64,000 bases of DNA from the NCBI GenBank assembly GCA_963843365.1, contig CAWJKG010000003.1, forward strand, positions 620,001 to 684,000, written 5' to 3'. The notes under the pieces were generated by a model. The model saw only the letters and a list, made by a program, of their open reading frames with translations. It was not told where the DNA came from and made no database searches. The DNA is from Bog-473 sp963843365. GTDB lineage: Bacteria > Actinomycetota > Acidimicrobiia > Acidimicrobiales > RAAP-2. Made by a program: the position numbers and the translations under genes. This document shows positions 17,103 through 26,639 of the stretch, piece by piece; the stretch's first letter is position 1; every line of letters begins with the position of its first letter.

Positions 17103-18449
17103 TCAGGCGTTCTTCGGGAGCTGCGAGAACGGCGTCACGCGGTCGTTGTTGGGTTCCTTGGGGAGCCCGAGCACGCGTTCGCCGATGATGTTGCGCTGCA
17201 CCTGGTCCGTCCCGCCGTAGATGGGCGGGGCCTGGGCGAAGAGCGCCATCTCCGTGATGCCGCCGGCGAACGGGTCGCCCGTAGCGTGCTTGAGGGCCGC
17301 CTTGTCGTCCCCGTCGTAGGCGTGCAGGGTGCCGGACGGGCCCATGATGCGCAGGCCGAGGTCGCGGGTGAGGCGCACGATCTGGCTCATGGAGAGCTTG
17401 GCGACGTTGGGCATCCCGGGGATGTCCTGCCCCTGCTCCTTGGCCGCCTTGACCCGCAGGCCGTTGAACCGGCCGAGCTCGCCCAGCGTGTAGAGCCGGG
17501 CCAGGTCCTGGCGGATGCCCGCGTCCGTGTTGACGCCGCGCGACTGGGCGACGCTGATGAGCAGGCCGGCGCCGCCCCGCATGGCTCCGAGCGCGCCTCC
17601 CGGGGCCTGGGATTTCTGCTTGCCGCCCGGAGCCGGCTTCGGGGCCACGAGGTCGCCCACCCGCCGCTCCAGCATGCCCATCACCGTGCCCGGCTGGGCC
17701 AGGCCGCCCCCGGCGGCGTTGCCCCCGCCCGAGCCGAGCCCCGCCCGCTCGTTCATCAGGGTGGTGTTGGCCGCCGCCCACCCGTTGTTGCGGCCGCCGA
17801 TCAGCGCGGAGTCCGCGACCCTGGCGTCCGTGATGAACACCTCGTTGAACAGTGCGTGGCCCGTCATCTCCTTCAGCGGACGAACGTCGACGCCGTCCTG
17901 GAGCATGTCGAAGGCGAAGTAGGAGATGCCCTGGTGCTTGGGGACGTCGGGATCGGTGCGGGCCAGCAGCATGCCGAGGTCCGCGTACTGGCCACCCGAG
18001 GTCCACACCTTCTGACCGTTGATGATCCATTCGTCGCCGTCCTGGACGGCTCGGGTCTGGAGGCCGGCGAGGTCCGAGCCTGCCTGTGGCTCGCTGAAGA
18101 GCTGGCACCAGGCCTTCTGGCCGGTGACGATGTCGCGCACGTAGAGGTCGATCTGTTCCTGGGTGCCGTGTGTGGCGATGGTGGGCGCGGCCAGCAGGAG
18201 CCCCAGACCGGCGGGGGCGCCCAGCGCCCCGAACGTGGCGATCTCCTGTTGCACGAGGACCACGTCGGCACGGGCCATCGCCCTGCCATAGGCGTTCTCC
18301 GGCAGGCCGGGCGCCGACCAGCCGGCCAGGCCCATGCGCTCCCACCACTGGGCCACCGTCAGGTCGGGGTCCCAATTGCTGCTCAGCCAGGACCGGAGCT
18401 CGCTCAGCAGCTCGTCGGTCCGCGTGGTCTCGGTCGCGGTGTCGGTCAC
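17103..18449 (-). CDS. Acyl-CoA dehydrogenase
   Basis: 448 residues. The FAD-binding middle region (WCQLFSEPQAGSDLAGLQT, WIINGQKVWTSGG) and the C-terminal substrate and FAD block (IYGGTDQVQRNIIGERVLGL) are standard. A Gly/Pro/Lys-rich insert (PKPAPGGKQKSQAP) interrupts the C-terminal helical region, as in several actinobacterial long or unusual-substrate dehydrogenases. It is the first gene of the minus-strand operon that continues with the acyl-CoA synthetase (37-bp gap). It is divergent from the DUF1214-like gene with a 91-bp shared promoter region. Confidence 0.92.
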   Translation of the reverse strand: MTDTATETTRTDELLSELRSWLSSNWDPDLTVAQWWERMGLAGWSAPGLPENAYGRAMARADVVLVQQEIATFGALGAPAGLGLLLAAPTIATHGTQEQIDLYVRDIVTGQKAWCQLFSEPQAGSDLAGLQTRAVQDGDEWIINGQKVWTSGGQYADLGMLLARTDPDVPKHQGISYFAFDMLQDGVDVRPLKEMTGHALFNEVFITDARVADSALIGGRNNGWAAANTTLMNERAGLGSGGGNAAGGGLAQPGTVMGMLERRVGDLVAPKPAPGGKQKSQAPGGALGAMRGGAGLLISVAQSRGVNTDAGIRQDLARLYTLGELGRFNGLRVKAAKEQGQDIPGMPNVAKLSMSQIVRLTRDLGLRIMGPSGTLHAYDGDDKAALKHATGDPFAGGITEMALFAQAPPIYGGTDQVQRNIIGERVLGLPKEPNNDRVTPFSQLPKNA

Positions 18450-18540
18450 ACGCCGAAGTTACCCGGGCGCGGCGCCGAACGGGAAACCGCCTTGAAACGT
18501 GGGTGGCCACCCCGGTGTGCGGGTGGGTAGCGTGCGCCGG

Positions 18541-19710
18541 ATGCACAACGAACGGTTGGATGCAGCATTCGACGCCTGGGTGCAGGCACAGAGGGCGGCC
18601 CTCGACGTGGTGCGCCAGGCCACAGGGGTGCCCGAGACCGACGTCGACCTGGCCGAGGGGTACCGCTGGGTGACGCGCCTCTCCCGCTTGATCCTGGACT
18701 GGATCGTGGAGCGGTCGGACCCGCTGCACCCGCAGCTGTTCGACCTCCAGGACGAGTACAAGAAGCTGCTGGTCGACAACCCCGATGTGCATTACACGTT
18801 CTGCGTGCTCGACGATTCGCGGACCTACCGGCTCGTCGGCCACCGGGGGGAGTGCGCGTACCTCGGGATGACCTTCGGCACCGCGTTCGGGCAAGGGCCG
18901 GTCGGGGGTCGCACGGGGACCCAGACGCAGACGCACATCGACGAGTTCGAGCTCGGTCCCAACGGCGAGGTCGACATCCTGATCGCGCCGGCGTCCTCCA
19001 TGCCGGACCCACCGCCGCGCAACTCCGTCGTGCTCGAGCCGGGCACGGCGCAGCTGGCGATCCGGGAGACCTACTTCGAGAAGCACCCGGACCGCTTCGC
19101 CCGCCTCCGGGTGGAACTCGTGCCCGAGCCCGGAGAGGTGGTGCCCCACCCGATCCTGTCCGCCGACGAGCTGGCGCAGCAGCTCGAGACGGCAGCGATG
19201 TTCCTGACGTTCGTCGGAGGAACGGCCATGCAGATGTGGCGCGATGCCGGAAGCAACATGAACACCTTCGGAGGCACGGCCGGCTCGGCGCACGTGGAGG
19301 CGCAGGAGGACGAGGTGCGCTCCCACTCGAACGCGGAGATGACCTACCACGGTGGGCGCTTCGAGCTCGAACAGGGGCAGGCGCTCGTCGTCACCGTGCA
19401 CGAGCCGGACAAGCCCTTCCTCTATTGGGGGCTGACGCTGACCTCGCCCTGGGGGGAGAGCTACGACTACCGCTACGCCACGACGCATCTGAACAACAAG
19501 ACGGCCACGCGTGCACCCGATGGGTCGTGGCGGATGGTGATCGCGCCGACCGACCCCGGGGTCGAGAACTGGATCGACACCGGGGGGCGCCGGGAGGGCT
19601 ACATGCTGGTGCGGTGGGTGCTGGCCGACGGGCCGCCGCACCCGACCGCGGAAGTCGTCGATCTGAAGGACCTCGCTCCCTCCGGGCTGGACGCCTCGGG
19701 CGCGTCCTAG
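18541..19710 (+). CDS. DUF1214-like protein
   Basis: 389 residues from ATG 18541. The C-terminal half (LVVTVHEPDKPFLYWGLTLT, WRMVIAPTDPGVENWIDTGG, GYMLVRWVLAD) resembles the DUF1214 beta-rich domain. The N-terminal half is less clear and may be helical. The function of this family is not established; many members sit near lipid or steroid genes. It is divergent from the acyl-CoA dehydrogenase, and its stop codon (TAG) overlaps the stop of the convergent sulfotransferase. An alternative GTG at 18499 would place coding into the promoter region. Confidence 0.7.
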   Translation: MHNERLDAAFDAWVQAQRAALDVVRQATGVPETDVDLAEGYRWVTRLSRLILDWIVERSDPLHPQLFDLQDEYKKLLVDNPDVHYTFCVLDDSRTYRLVGHRGECAYLGMTFGTAFGQGPVGGRTGTQTQTHIDEFELGPNGEVDILIAPASSMPDPPPRNSVVLEPGTAQLAIRETYFEKHPDRFARLRVELVPEPGEVVPHPILSADELAQQLETAAMFLTFVGGTAMQMWRDAGSNMNTFGGTAGSAHVEAQEDEVRSHSNAEMTYHGGRFELEQGQALVVTVHEPDKPFLYWGLTLTSPWGESYDYRYATTHLNNKTATRAPDGSWRMVIAPTDPGVENWIDTGGRREGYMLVRWVLADGPPHPTAEVVDLKDLAPSGLDASGAS

Positions 19711-20894
19711 ACCTCGGACGGGACCCCGAAGCGCTCCTGGTACGGCGTCACCAGGGCCCGGTGCGTGGCCAGGTCCAATCCGGTGTCGGCAAAGGAGTAG
19801 TCGTGGCCGCTGGCGCGGGCCGTGTGGCGCGTGGCCAGGTAGGCCTCGAGCGCAGTGCGGAAGGTGGGCGTGACGGGGAGTCCCCAGCCCGCGTAGAGCT
19901 GCTCGATGGTGCCCATCGGGTCCGCCACGAGGTCGCGGTAGACGACGTCGGCGATCTGATCGGCGGGGATGTCGCCGCTGTCGCGCTCGGCGGTCACGTG
20001 GTCCATCTGCAACTCCAGGCCCATGGCCATGAACTCGACGAGCACGCCGTGGTCCACGTGCTCGGAGTGCATGATGTGCAGTGTCGCCATGAGGTCGGAG
20101 AGCGACCCGATGACTCGCAGCGGGTCGCGATGGGTGATGACGACCCGGGCATCGGGGTAGGTGGAGAAGACCAGGGGGAGGGCGGAGAGGTGTGACGGCG
20201 CCTTGACGACCCAGCGCGTCGTCGGCTTCTGCCGGACCCATTGGAGGGTCTGCAGGTGGCGCCGGTGCCAGTCGTAGATGGGCGTCTGATCCTGGGCGCT
20301 GCGCCACACCGTGTACTCCGCCACGTTGTAGAGGCCCGTGTAGACGTCGCTCGAGAACTGGTGGGCGAAGGCGAAGATGCACTCGGTGGGCAGCCGGCCG
20401 CCGTTCTCGTGCATGGCGGTGAAGGCGGGGACGATCTCGTCCATGAGCCTGATCTCGTCATCGCACAGGTCCCCGGATGCGTCGTCGTAGGGCACCGTGT
20501 GTAGGAGCTCCCACAGGAGCGGCGGGCGGTTGTTGGGGTCGCAGGCCAGCAGCTCGTGCAGCAGGGTGGTGCCGGAGCGCCCGAGGCCGGTGACGACGAT
20601 GGGAGCGTGCACCGGCTGCTCCAGCACAGCCGGCTCCTTCTTCCAGAGGTCGACGATGCGGAGGCGGTTCTGGAGGATCACCTGCAACTCCCCCCGGGTG
20701 CGGATGCGTCCGGGCAGATGGAGGTTGGCCTCCGAGTCGAGGGAGGCGCAGAGGCGACGGAAGGGCTCCTCCCACCAGTCGTCGCCGAAGTCGTCGAGCC
20801 CCGTGGTCGCGATGGCGGCGGCTTGGAGCACCTCGGGGTGCAGCGACACCATCGAACGCCCGTCGTCGCCCAGGCCGTGGCCCAGCGCGATCAT
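19707..20894 (-). CDS. Sulfotransferase family protein
   Basis: About 395 residues. The PAPS 5'-phosphosulfate loop is VVTGLGRSGTTLLHELLA, and the 3'-phosphate region is WVVKAPSHLSALPLVFSTYP with VVITHRDPLRVIGS. This is the Sulfotransfer_3 type, frequent in actinobacteria and mycobacteria. The acceptor is unknown; lipids, sterols or glycolipids are usual. I use the ATG at 20894; a GTG at 20936 would add 14 Pro-rich residues and is the alternative. It is divergent from the PhnZ-like gene. Confidence 0.88.
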   Translation of the reverse strand: MIALGHGLGDDGRSMVSLHPEVLQAAAIATTGLDDFGDDWWEEPFRRLCASLDSEANLHLPGRIRTRGELQVILQNRLRIVDLWKKEPAVLEQPVHAPIVVTGLGRSGTTLLHELLACDPNNRPPLLWELLHTVPYDDASGDLCDDEIRLMDEIVPAFTAMHENGGRLPTECIFAFAHQFSSDVYTGLYNVAEYTVWRSAQDQTPIYDWHRRHLQTLQWVRQKPTTRWVVKAPSHLSALPLVFSTYPDARVVITHRDPLRVIGSLSDLMATLHIMHSEHVDHGVLVEFMAMGLELQMDHVTAERDSGDIPADQIADVVYRDLVADPMGTIEQLYAGWGLPVTPTFRTALEAYLATRHTARASGHDYSFADTGLDLATHRALVTPYQERFGVPSEV

Positions 20895-21084
20895 CTTCTC
20901 AGCCCAGGGACTGCGCGGTGGTGGGACCCATGGCACGGGGCGTCACCGTACCCGCAACCGGAGGGACAATGGCCACCCGGGCGGAGCCACACGGCCTGCG
21001 CAGGCGAACAACGCGCACGAATGACGCAGACGAACGATGGAGGAGCCCAATGAGACAGCCAGAGACAGATGGACGGGGAGAGCG

Positions 21085-21648
21085 GTGAGCGCCTCCGGGC
21101 CGGACCTGGACGTGGAAGGAATGCTCGCGCTGCTGGCCACCGGGTCCGACCATCTGCTCAGCCCGAGCCTCCCCGTCACCCAACTCGATCACGCGCTGCA
21201 GACGGCGGCGTTGCTGGCCCACCTCCATCCCGGCGACGACGAGCTGGCCGTGGCGGGCTTGGTCCACGACATCGGCCATCTGCTCCCCGGAGCGACGGAC
21301 GAGGACCATGCGCCCGACGGGGCGCGGGCCGTGCGTCGGGCGTTGGGGGAACGGGTGGCAGGGATCGTCGGCCTGCACGTGGCGGCCAAGCGATATCTCG
21401 TGGCGACCGAGCCGGCATACGGCGGCGCGCTCGCGGACGACAGCGTGGTCTCGTTGGTTCGTCAGGGCGGCGCCATGACGGCAGAAGAGGCGGAGCGCTT
21501 TCTGGCCGAACCGTGGGCCGCCGACGCCGTAGCGCTGCGCCGGGCCGACGACAGGGGGAAGGTGGACGGGGTGCCCGTCGGTGACCTGACCCGTTGGTCA
21601 CCCCTCTTGCAGGATGTCGCGGCGCGGGTCGGGAGCCCCGGCAGCTGA
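21085..21648 (+). CDS. PhnZ-like HD-domain protein
   Basis: 187 residues. The HD-type metal ligands are H36 (LDHALQTA), H61-D62 (LVHDIGH), H75 (DEDHAPDGA) and H98 in GLHVAAKRYLVATEPAY, with a late Asp in LRRADDRGK. The HVAAKRYL segment and the QGGAMT stretch match the phosphonate-associated HDIG group that includes the diiron oxygenase PhnZ, rather than ordinary phosphohydrolases. No phosphonate genes are nearby. The GTG at 21085 has GGGGAG four bases upstream and is preferred; the ATG at 21037 is the alternative. Confidence 0.75.
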   Translation: MSASGPDLDVEGMLALLATGSDHLLSPSLPVTQLDHALQTAALLAHLHPGDDELAVAGLVHDIGHLLPGATDEDHAPDGARAVRRALGERVAGIVGLHVAAKRYLVATEPAYGGALADDSVVSLVRQGGAMTAEEAERFLAEPWAADAVALRRADDRGKVDGVPVGDLTRWSPLLQDVAARVGSPGS

Positions 21649-21782
21649 AGCACGGCGACGCTCGGTCGGATGCTCTTGCTGACGAGTCGACTCGAGACGT
21701 GCGGCCCGGCCTGAGTTGCTGCTGCGTTTGACGCGAGATCACCGCTGGGCAGCGGCCCATGCTCTAACGTCTCGATGAACCT

Positions 21783-21800
21783 CCCTCCGGTGGCGGAGGG
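21783..21800. promoter_or_regulatory. Short hairpin next to a ribosome-binding site
   Basis: CCCTCCG-GTGG-CGGAGGG, a 7-bp stem ending 6 bp before the AAGGGGGG ribosome-binding site of the DUF4389 gene. It could be the end of the HD-gene transcript or a translational control element. Confidence 0.35.
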
Positions 21801-21817
21801 CATACAAGGGGGGTGTC

Positions 21818-22912
21818 ATGACCAACGCGTCGATGGCAATGCCGACCAGGCGGGTGGAGATGTGGTTCGCCGGGGTGACGCCACAGCGCCGTCTCACCGC
21901 CTTGGTCCGCATAATTCTCGCCATCCCGCAGTTCGTCGTGCTGTTCTTCCTGGGCATCGCGGCTTTCTTCGTCGTGTTGATCGGGTGGTTCGCCGCGCTG
22001 TTCACGGGACGGTTCCCGGAGTTCGCCCACACCTATGTGAGCGGGTTCATCCGATGGGAGATCCGCGTGGGCGCCTACATGTTCCTGCTCACCGACGCCT
22101 ATCCACCATTCACGCTCGAGGATGTGGAGTACCCGGTGCGCATCGTGCTCCCGCAACGGGGTGAGTTGAACCGCTTGTCCGTGCTCTTTCGTTTCTTCTT
22201 GGGTCTCCCCGCGTTCTTCTTTGTCCAGATCGTGTCGAACGGGCTGACGTTCCCCTTGATCTTCGTCATGTGGATCGTCGTGGTCGTCAGCGGGCGCATG
22301 CCGGCCCCGCTCTACCTCGCCTACTCCGCGCTGCTGCGCTACCAGGCCCGCTTCCACGCCTGGTTCAACATGATCACGTCGGAGTACCCGTGGGGCATGT
22401 TGGGGGATTTCGTCCCTCCGCCCCAACAGCCTTCGCCGCCTCCGCCTCTCGGGACGGTCCCGGGCGTCGCTCCCGCCGCTCCCACCGTCCCGCCACAGGC
22501 GCCACTGCCGCAGACACCCCCGGCCGCGCCGCCGGCGCAGCCCTTCGCCTATCCGGCCAGCGGCCCGACCGGAGAGCAGGCGCCCACGCCGCCTTCGTAT
22601 CCGCCGCCCCAAGCGCCGCCCTCGAGCACCACGCCGGGTGCTCCGGCTCCCATGCCGCCGCCGACGTCATGGGAGCGCACATCCGTCGCCGCGTCGGTGG
22701 ATCCGTTGCCTCCCTGGGGAACCCTGGTCCTCCAAGGTGCGGCGAGGGGCTGGATGATCTTCGCCATTGTGTGGGGATCCATCGTGTTCGTCGGGCAAAT
22801 CATCCAGAACTCAGGACACAAGCACCACAACACGACGAACGGACTCGTGACCTCGGTTCCCACCGAGTCGGGACTCAGCCACATCGTCATCCACGTTCCT
22901 GGCGATCACTAG
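21818..22912 (+). CDS. DUF4389 membrane protein with proline-rich tail
   Basis: 364 residues. The first 200 residues hold four hydrophobic segments and the DUF4389 pattern (RIILAIPQFVVLFFLGI, GRFPEFAHTYVSGFIRWE, RYQARFHAWFNMITSEYP). A Pro/Ala-rich stretch of about 90 residues follows, then one more helix near the C-terminus (GWMIFAIVWGSIVFVGQII). The function of DUF4389 is unknown. A strong AAGGGGGG site precedes the ATG. The DUF2510/RDD gene follows 63 bp downstream. Confidence 0.82.
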   Translation: MTNASMAMPTRRVEMWFAGVTPQRRLTALVRIILAIPQFVVLFFLGIAAFFVVLIGWFAALFTGRFPEFAHTYVSGFIRWEIRVGAYMFLLTDAYPPFTLEDVEYPVRIVLPQRGELNRLSVLFRFFLGLPAFFFVQIVSNGLTFPLIFVMWIVVVVSGRMPAPLYLAYSALLRYQARFHAWFNMITSEYPWGMLGDFVPPPQQPSPPPPLGTVPGVAPAAPTVPPQAPLPQTPPAAPPAQPFAYPASGPTGEQAPTPPSYPPPQAPPSSTTPGAPAPMPPPTSWERTSVAASVDPLPPWGTLVLQGAARGWMIFAIVWGSIVFVGQIIQNSGHKHHNTTNGLVTSVPTESGLSHIVIHVPGDH

Positions 22913-22975
22913 CCGCGAGTCGGCCCGGTTCGACGCGACGTACCCTGCGACGCCGGAATTCCGAGGCCGCATCCC

Positions 22976-23689
22976 GTGACGTGGCCGCCCGCACCGCCCC
23001 CGCCCCCGCCGTCCCTCCCACCGCCCGGGTGGTACCCCGATCCGAGCGGCAATGCCTCGCACCGCTGGTGGGACGGGGTTCGGTGGAGCGAGCACGTCGG
23101 CACCCCGCCGCCGACGATCGAGAGTCGCCCGCTGATCGTGACCCCGACGGGGACGATGGAGCTGGCCGGGTGGTGGCGCCGGTTCGGTGGGTACGTGCTC
23201 GACGCGGTCATCGTCGGTGTGCCGCAACTCATCGTGAGCTTCGAGATCGGCCTGACGCAACGCGACAACATCGTTCCCGGCACCACCGTCTGGCATTTCG
23301 ACACCACGGCCCAGCTGCTCATCGTGGGCAGCGCGGTGCTCATCGCACTCGCGTACCCCTATCTCTTCCTGCGCTACAGGGGTCAGACGGTCGGGATGAT
23401 GGCGGCGGGCGTCCGCGCGCTCGACCGTGCGACCGGCACCTCCCTCGCGCCGGCGCAGGCGGGCCGCCGCGTGCTGGCATTCTTCGGGTTGGTCACCTTC
23501 TGGCTGCAGATCTCGGTCCTCATCGGCTACCACCACGTCTACGGCCCGGAGCCCGTTGCGTGGGTGCTGTTCCGTCTTCTGGGGACCGCCGCCCTCTTGG
23601 CCACCGCTCTCTGGCCCCTCGGCAATCCGCTCAACCAGACCCTGCAGGACAAGGCGGCTGGGACCGTGGTCGTCCGCTCCCGTCGCTGA
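22976..23689 (+). CDS. DUF2510-RDD family membrane protein
   Basis: 237 residues from GTG. An N-terminal polyproline run leads into a DUF2510 motif (PPGWYPDPSGN, RWWDGVRWSEHVG), then an RDD domain with its Arg/Asp helices (WWRRFGGYVLDAVIVGVPQ, RGQTVGMMAAGVRALD, NQTLQDKAAGTVVV). RDD proteins are small transporters or membrane partners of unclear role; DUF2510 is an actinobacterial hallmark. It may form an operon with the DUF4389 gene. Confidence 0.88.
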   Translation: MTWPPAPPPPPPSLPPPGWYPDPSGNASHRWWDGVRWSEHVGTPPPTIESRPLIVTPTGTMELAGWWRRFGGYVLDAVIVGVPQLIVSFEIGLTQRDNIVPGTTVWHFDTTAQLLIVGSAVLIALAYPYLFLRYRGQTVGMMAAGVRALDRATGTSLAPAQAGRRVLAFFGLVTFWLQISVLIGYHHVYGPEPVAWVLFRLLGTAALLATALWPLGNPLNQTLQDKAAGTVVVRSRR

Positions 23690-23742
23690 GCCCGCCCCGC
23701 GCGACCGCCCGCCCCGACGGACCGACCGACCGACCGCCGTCC

Positions 23743-25135
23743 TCAGCTGGCCTGGCTCACCGAGCTCATGTTGTAGTCGGGGATGCGCAGTGGCGGCATG
23801 ATCGTCCGGTTGAGGTACTCGCCGAACTCGCGGCCGAGTGAGCGGACAGGGGTGCCCACCTCGGTCGCCCGGGTCAACAGGTCGACCGGGCTCTCGTTGA
23901 AGCGGAAATTGTTGGCGGCGCCGACGACGGCCCCGTTCTCAATGACGTAGACGCCGTCGCGGGTGAGACCCGTCGTGAGCAGTGTGGCCGGGTCGACCTG
24001 GCGGATGTACCACAGACACGTCAGCAAGAGCCCGCGCTCGGTGCGCGCCACCATGTCGTCGACCGACCCGCCGTCGTGGTCGCCGCAGCGCAGCACCAGG
24101 TTGTCGATGAAGGGCGCCATGGGGACGCCGGACCGCGCCGCACCGGCCCGGTGGTAGCGCAGCCGGGCCAGCACGCCGTCGCGCAGCCATTCGGTGCGGT
24201 CGATCGGCAGGCCGTTGTCGAAGACGGAGACCTCCGATCCGCTGGCCTCGGTGGCGACGAAGGGCGTGCAGGTGATGCCCGGTTCGGCGGGGTCGCTGAG
24301 GAGGGTGAAGGGCAGCGTCGTGATGGTCTCCCCGACGCGCGTCCCGCCGCCTTCCTTCGAGAACACCGTGCGGCCGTCCTCGGCGTCCTGGCCCCCCAGG
24401 GCGTCGAAGGCGAGCGTCGCCATCATGTCGCCGACGGCCGAGGGCGGCATGATCACCTCGTAGCGGCCCGCCTCCAGGGCGATCTGCTTCCGGGCCCCCC
24501 AGTCGAGCCGGCGCCACACCTCGTGCTCCATGTCCTCGAGGGAGGGCCCGATCGTCGGCTCGGCGACCCAGGCCGAGCCGCTGCCGTCGGCGGTCCGCCC
24601 GACGAGGCTGACCGCTCCCGTCGGTTGCACGTGCGAGAGCCGCACACCGGTCGAGCTGCCGAGATACAGGGTGGCCACGTCGTACTCGGCGAACCCGGCC
24701 AGGACCGCGTTGCGGGCGCGGGCGCGCTCGAATGCGCCCGAGAGCGCGGAGAGCACTCCTTCGAGGGCGCCGGGGTTCGTCAGCTCGGGGTCGGCGCCGA
24801 AGGCGCGTCCGGGTCGGGTCTGCGCTGGTTCCACCAGGGCGAACGCGTCGGCCGCCGGCGCCGCTGCCCGCGCGATCGGCCAGCGCCGCCGCCGCCATGT
24901 CCGCCACCCCCTCGACGCCGACCACGCCCGTGCGCCGGGCGGAGCCGACGGACTGGCCCGACAGCGCAATGACGCTGACCGAGCGCTCCCGGTGCTCGCC
25001 GTTCGTCGTGGTCGTGTTCAGCGCGAAGCGGACGTCCACGTGGCTGTTCTCCTCGACCAGCACCATGCAGCCGTCCGCCCCGAGCCCGTCGGCGGTGCGC
25101 ACGCCGTGCTCCACCAGCTCCTGCGCCGAGATCAT
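23743..25135 (-). CDS. PmbA/TldE-type metallopeptidase, one frameshift
   Basis: The N-terminal 85 or so residues (MISAQELVEHGVRTADG to DMAAAALADRA) read in one frame. The rest, from AAAPAADAFALVEP to the stop, reads in another, switching between about 24860 and 24880 in a GC-rich run. The total length of 1393 bp is one over a multiple of three. The C-terminal part shows the TldE/PmbA features (NNFRFNESPVDLL, SEVSVFDNGLPIDRTEW). These proteins pair with TldD to form the heterodimeric protease that trims peptides. The start lies 2 bp after the tldD stop, so the pair is one operon. Confidence 0.82.
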
Positions 25136-25137
25136 GG

Positions 25138-26632
25138 TCAGCGCCCCGACTCCTCGCGGGTGTTGAGCACCCGCACGCCCCGTACCAGGACCGACGGGCA
25201 GCCGTGCGACACCGGGGCCACCTGACCCGGCTGGCCCTTGCCGCAGTTGAACGCGCCGCCGAGCACCCAGGTGGAGGCGCCGCCGACGGCCTCCATGGAG
25301 CCCCAGAAGTCGGTCGTGGTCGCTTGATACGCCACGTCCTTGACCTGCCCGGCCAGCTGGCCGCCCTCAATCCGGTAGAAGCGCTGCCCGGTGAACTGGA
25401 AGTTGTACCGCTGCATGTCGATCGACCAGCTCTTGTCGCCGACGATATAGACGCCCCGGTCCACCCCGGCGATGAGTTCCTCCGTGCGCGGCCCGTCCTC
25501 ACCCGAGTGCGCCAGCGAGACGTTGGCCATCCGCTGTATGGGCACGTGCATCGGCGAGTCGGCGAAGGCGCACCCGTTCGAGCGCGTCGAAGCCCATGGA
25601 GGCGGCGATGGAACGATCGAGTTGGTAGCCGACGAGTGTCCCGTCGCGCACCAGGTCGAAGGACTGGGCCGCCACGCCCTCGTGGTCGATGCCCACGGTG
25701 GCCAGGCCGTGCTCCACCGTGCGGTCCCCTGTCACGTGCATGACGGGGGAGCCGTAGGCCAGCGACCCGAGCTTGTCGAAGGTGGCGAAGGAGGTCCCGG
25801 CGTAGGCCGCCTCGTAGCCGACGGCCCGGTCCAGCTCGGTGGCGTGGCCGATCGACTCGTGGATCGTCAGCCAGAGGTTGGACGGGTCGACCACCAGGTC
25901 GTACGTGCCCGCTTCCACGGAGGGGGCACGCAGTTTCTCGGCCAGCAGCTCGGGCAGTGCGGCCAACTCGGCGTCCCAGTCCCAGGCGCCGTCCGCCGGG
26001 ACACCCGTCAGGTATTCCCAGCCCCGCCCGACCGGCGGCGCCAGCGTCCGCATCGTCTCGAACCCGTTGTCCGCCAGCGCGAGCGCCTCGAGCTGTGTCT
26101 GCATGCGCACGCGGTGCTGCGTCGCCCGCGTGCCGTTGCGATCGGCCAGGTACGTCTGCTCCGACACGGCGAGGACGGACGCGGAGGTGTGCGAGACCAC
26201 CTCGTGGGCGGCGAGACGCCGGCTCCACTCGGCCAGGAGCGCCACCTTGTCGGCCAGGGGTACGGTCGAGGGGTCGATGACGAACGCGCTGGTCCAGGTG
26301 ACGTCGCCGTGCGCCGGCTCGGGCGCCAGCTCGACGCGTGCGCTGCCGGCCCGGCTCGTGACCCGTGCCATGTCGCGGGCCTGGCGCACGAGGTTGGCCG
26401 CCTCTTCGGGCCGGACGTCGACCGTGGCGGCGAAGCCCACCGCGCCGTCGACGACGACGCGCACGGCCATGCCGAAGTTGGTGTCGTCCGCCGTCGTCTC
26501 GGGCTGGGCGTCGTGCAGACGGACCATCTGGCTGCGGATGCGCTCGACGCGCAGCTCGGCCGCCTCGCACCCGGCCGCGGCATCGAGGGCAGCGTCCGCC
26601 AGCGCGGACAGTTCGTCCGCCCCGAGAGGCAT
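25138..26632 (-). CDS. tldD: TldD metalloprotease, one frameshift
   Basis: Residues 1 to about 347 read in one frame (MPLGADELSALAD to SIAASMGFDA) and include the zinc-binding HExxxH motif IHESIGHATELDRAVG. From RSNGCAFADSPMHVPIQRM to the stop at 25138 the reading moves to a second frame, switching near 25585. The length of 1495 bp is again one over a multiple of three. The second part (RMANVSLAHSGEDG, GGAFNCGKGQPGQVAPVSHG) is standard TldD C-terminus. It should act with the PmbA partner encoded next. The Gfo/Idh gene ends 7 bp upstream. Confidence 0.85.
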
Positions 26633-26639
26633 CAGCGCA

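Noticed and set aside
17062..20382. 1106-residue minus-strand open frame
   Set aside because: It spans several genes with clear domains in other frames; composition is Arg/Pro/Gly-biased shadow sequence.
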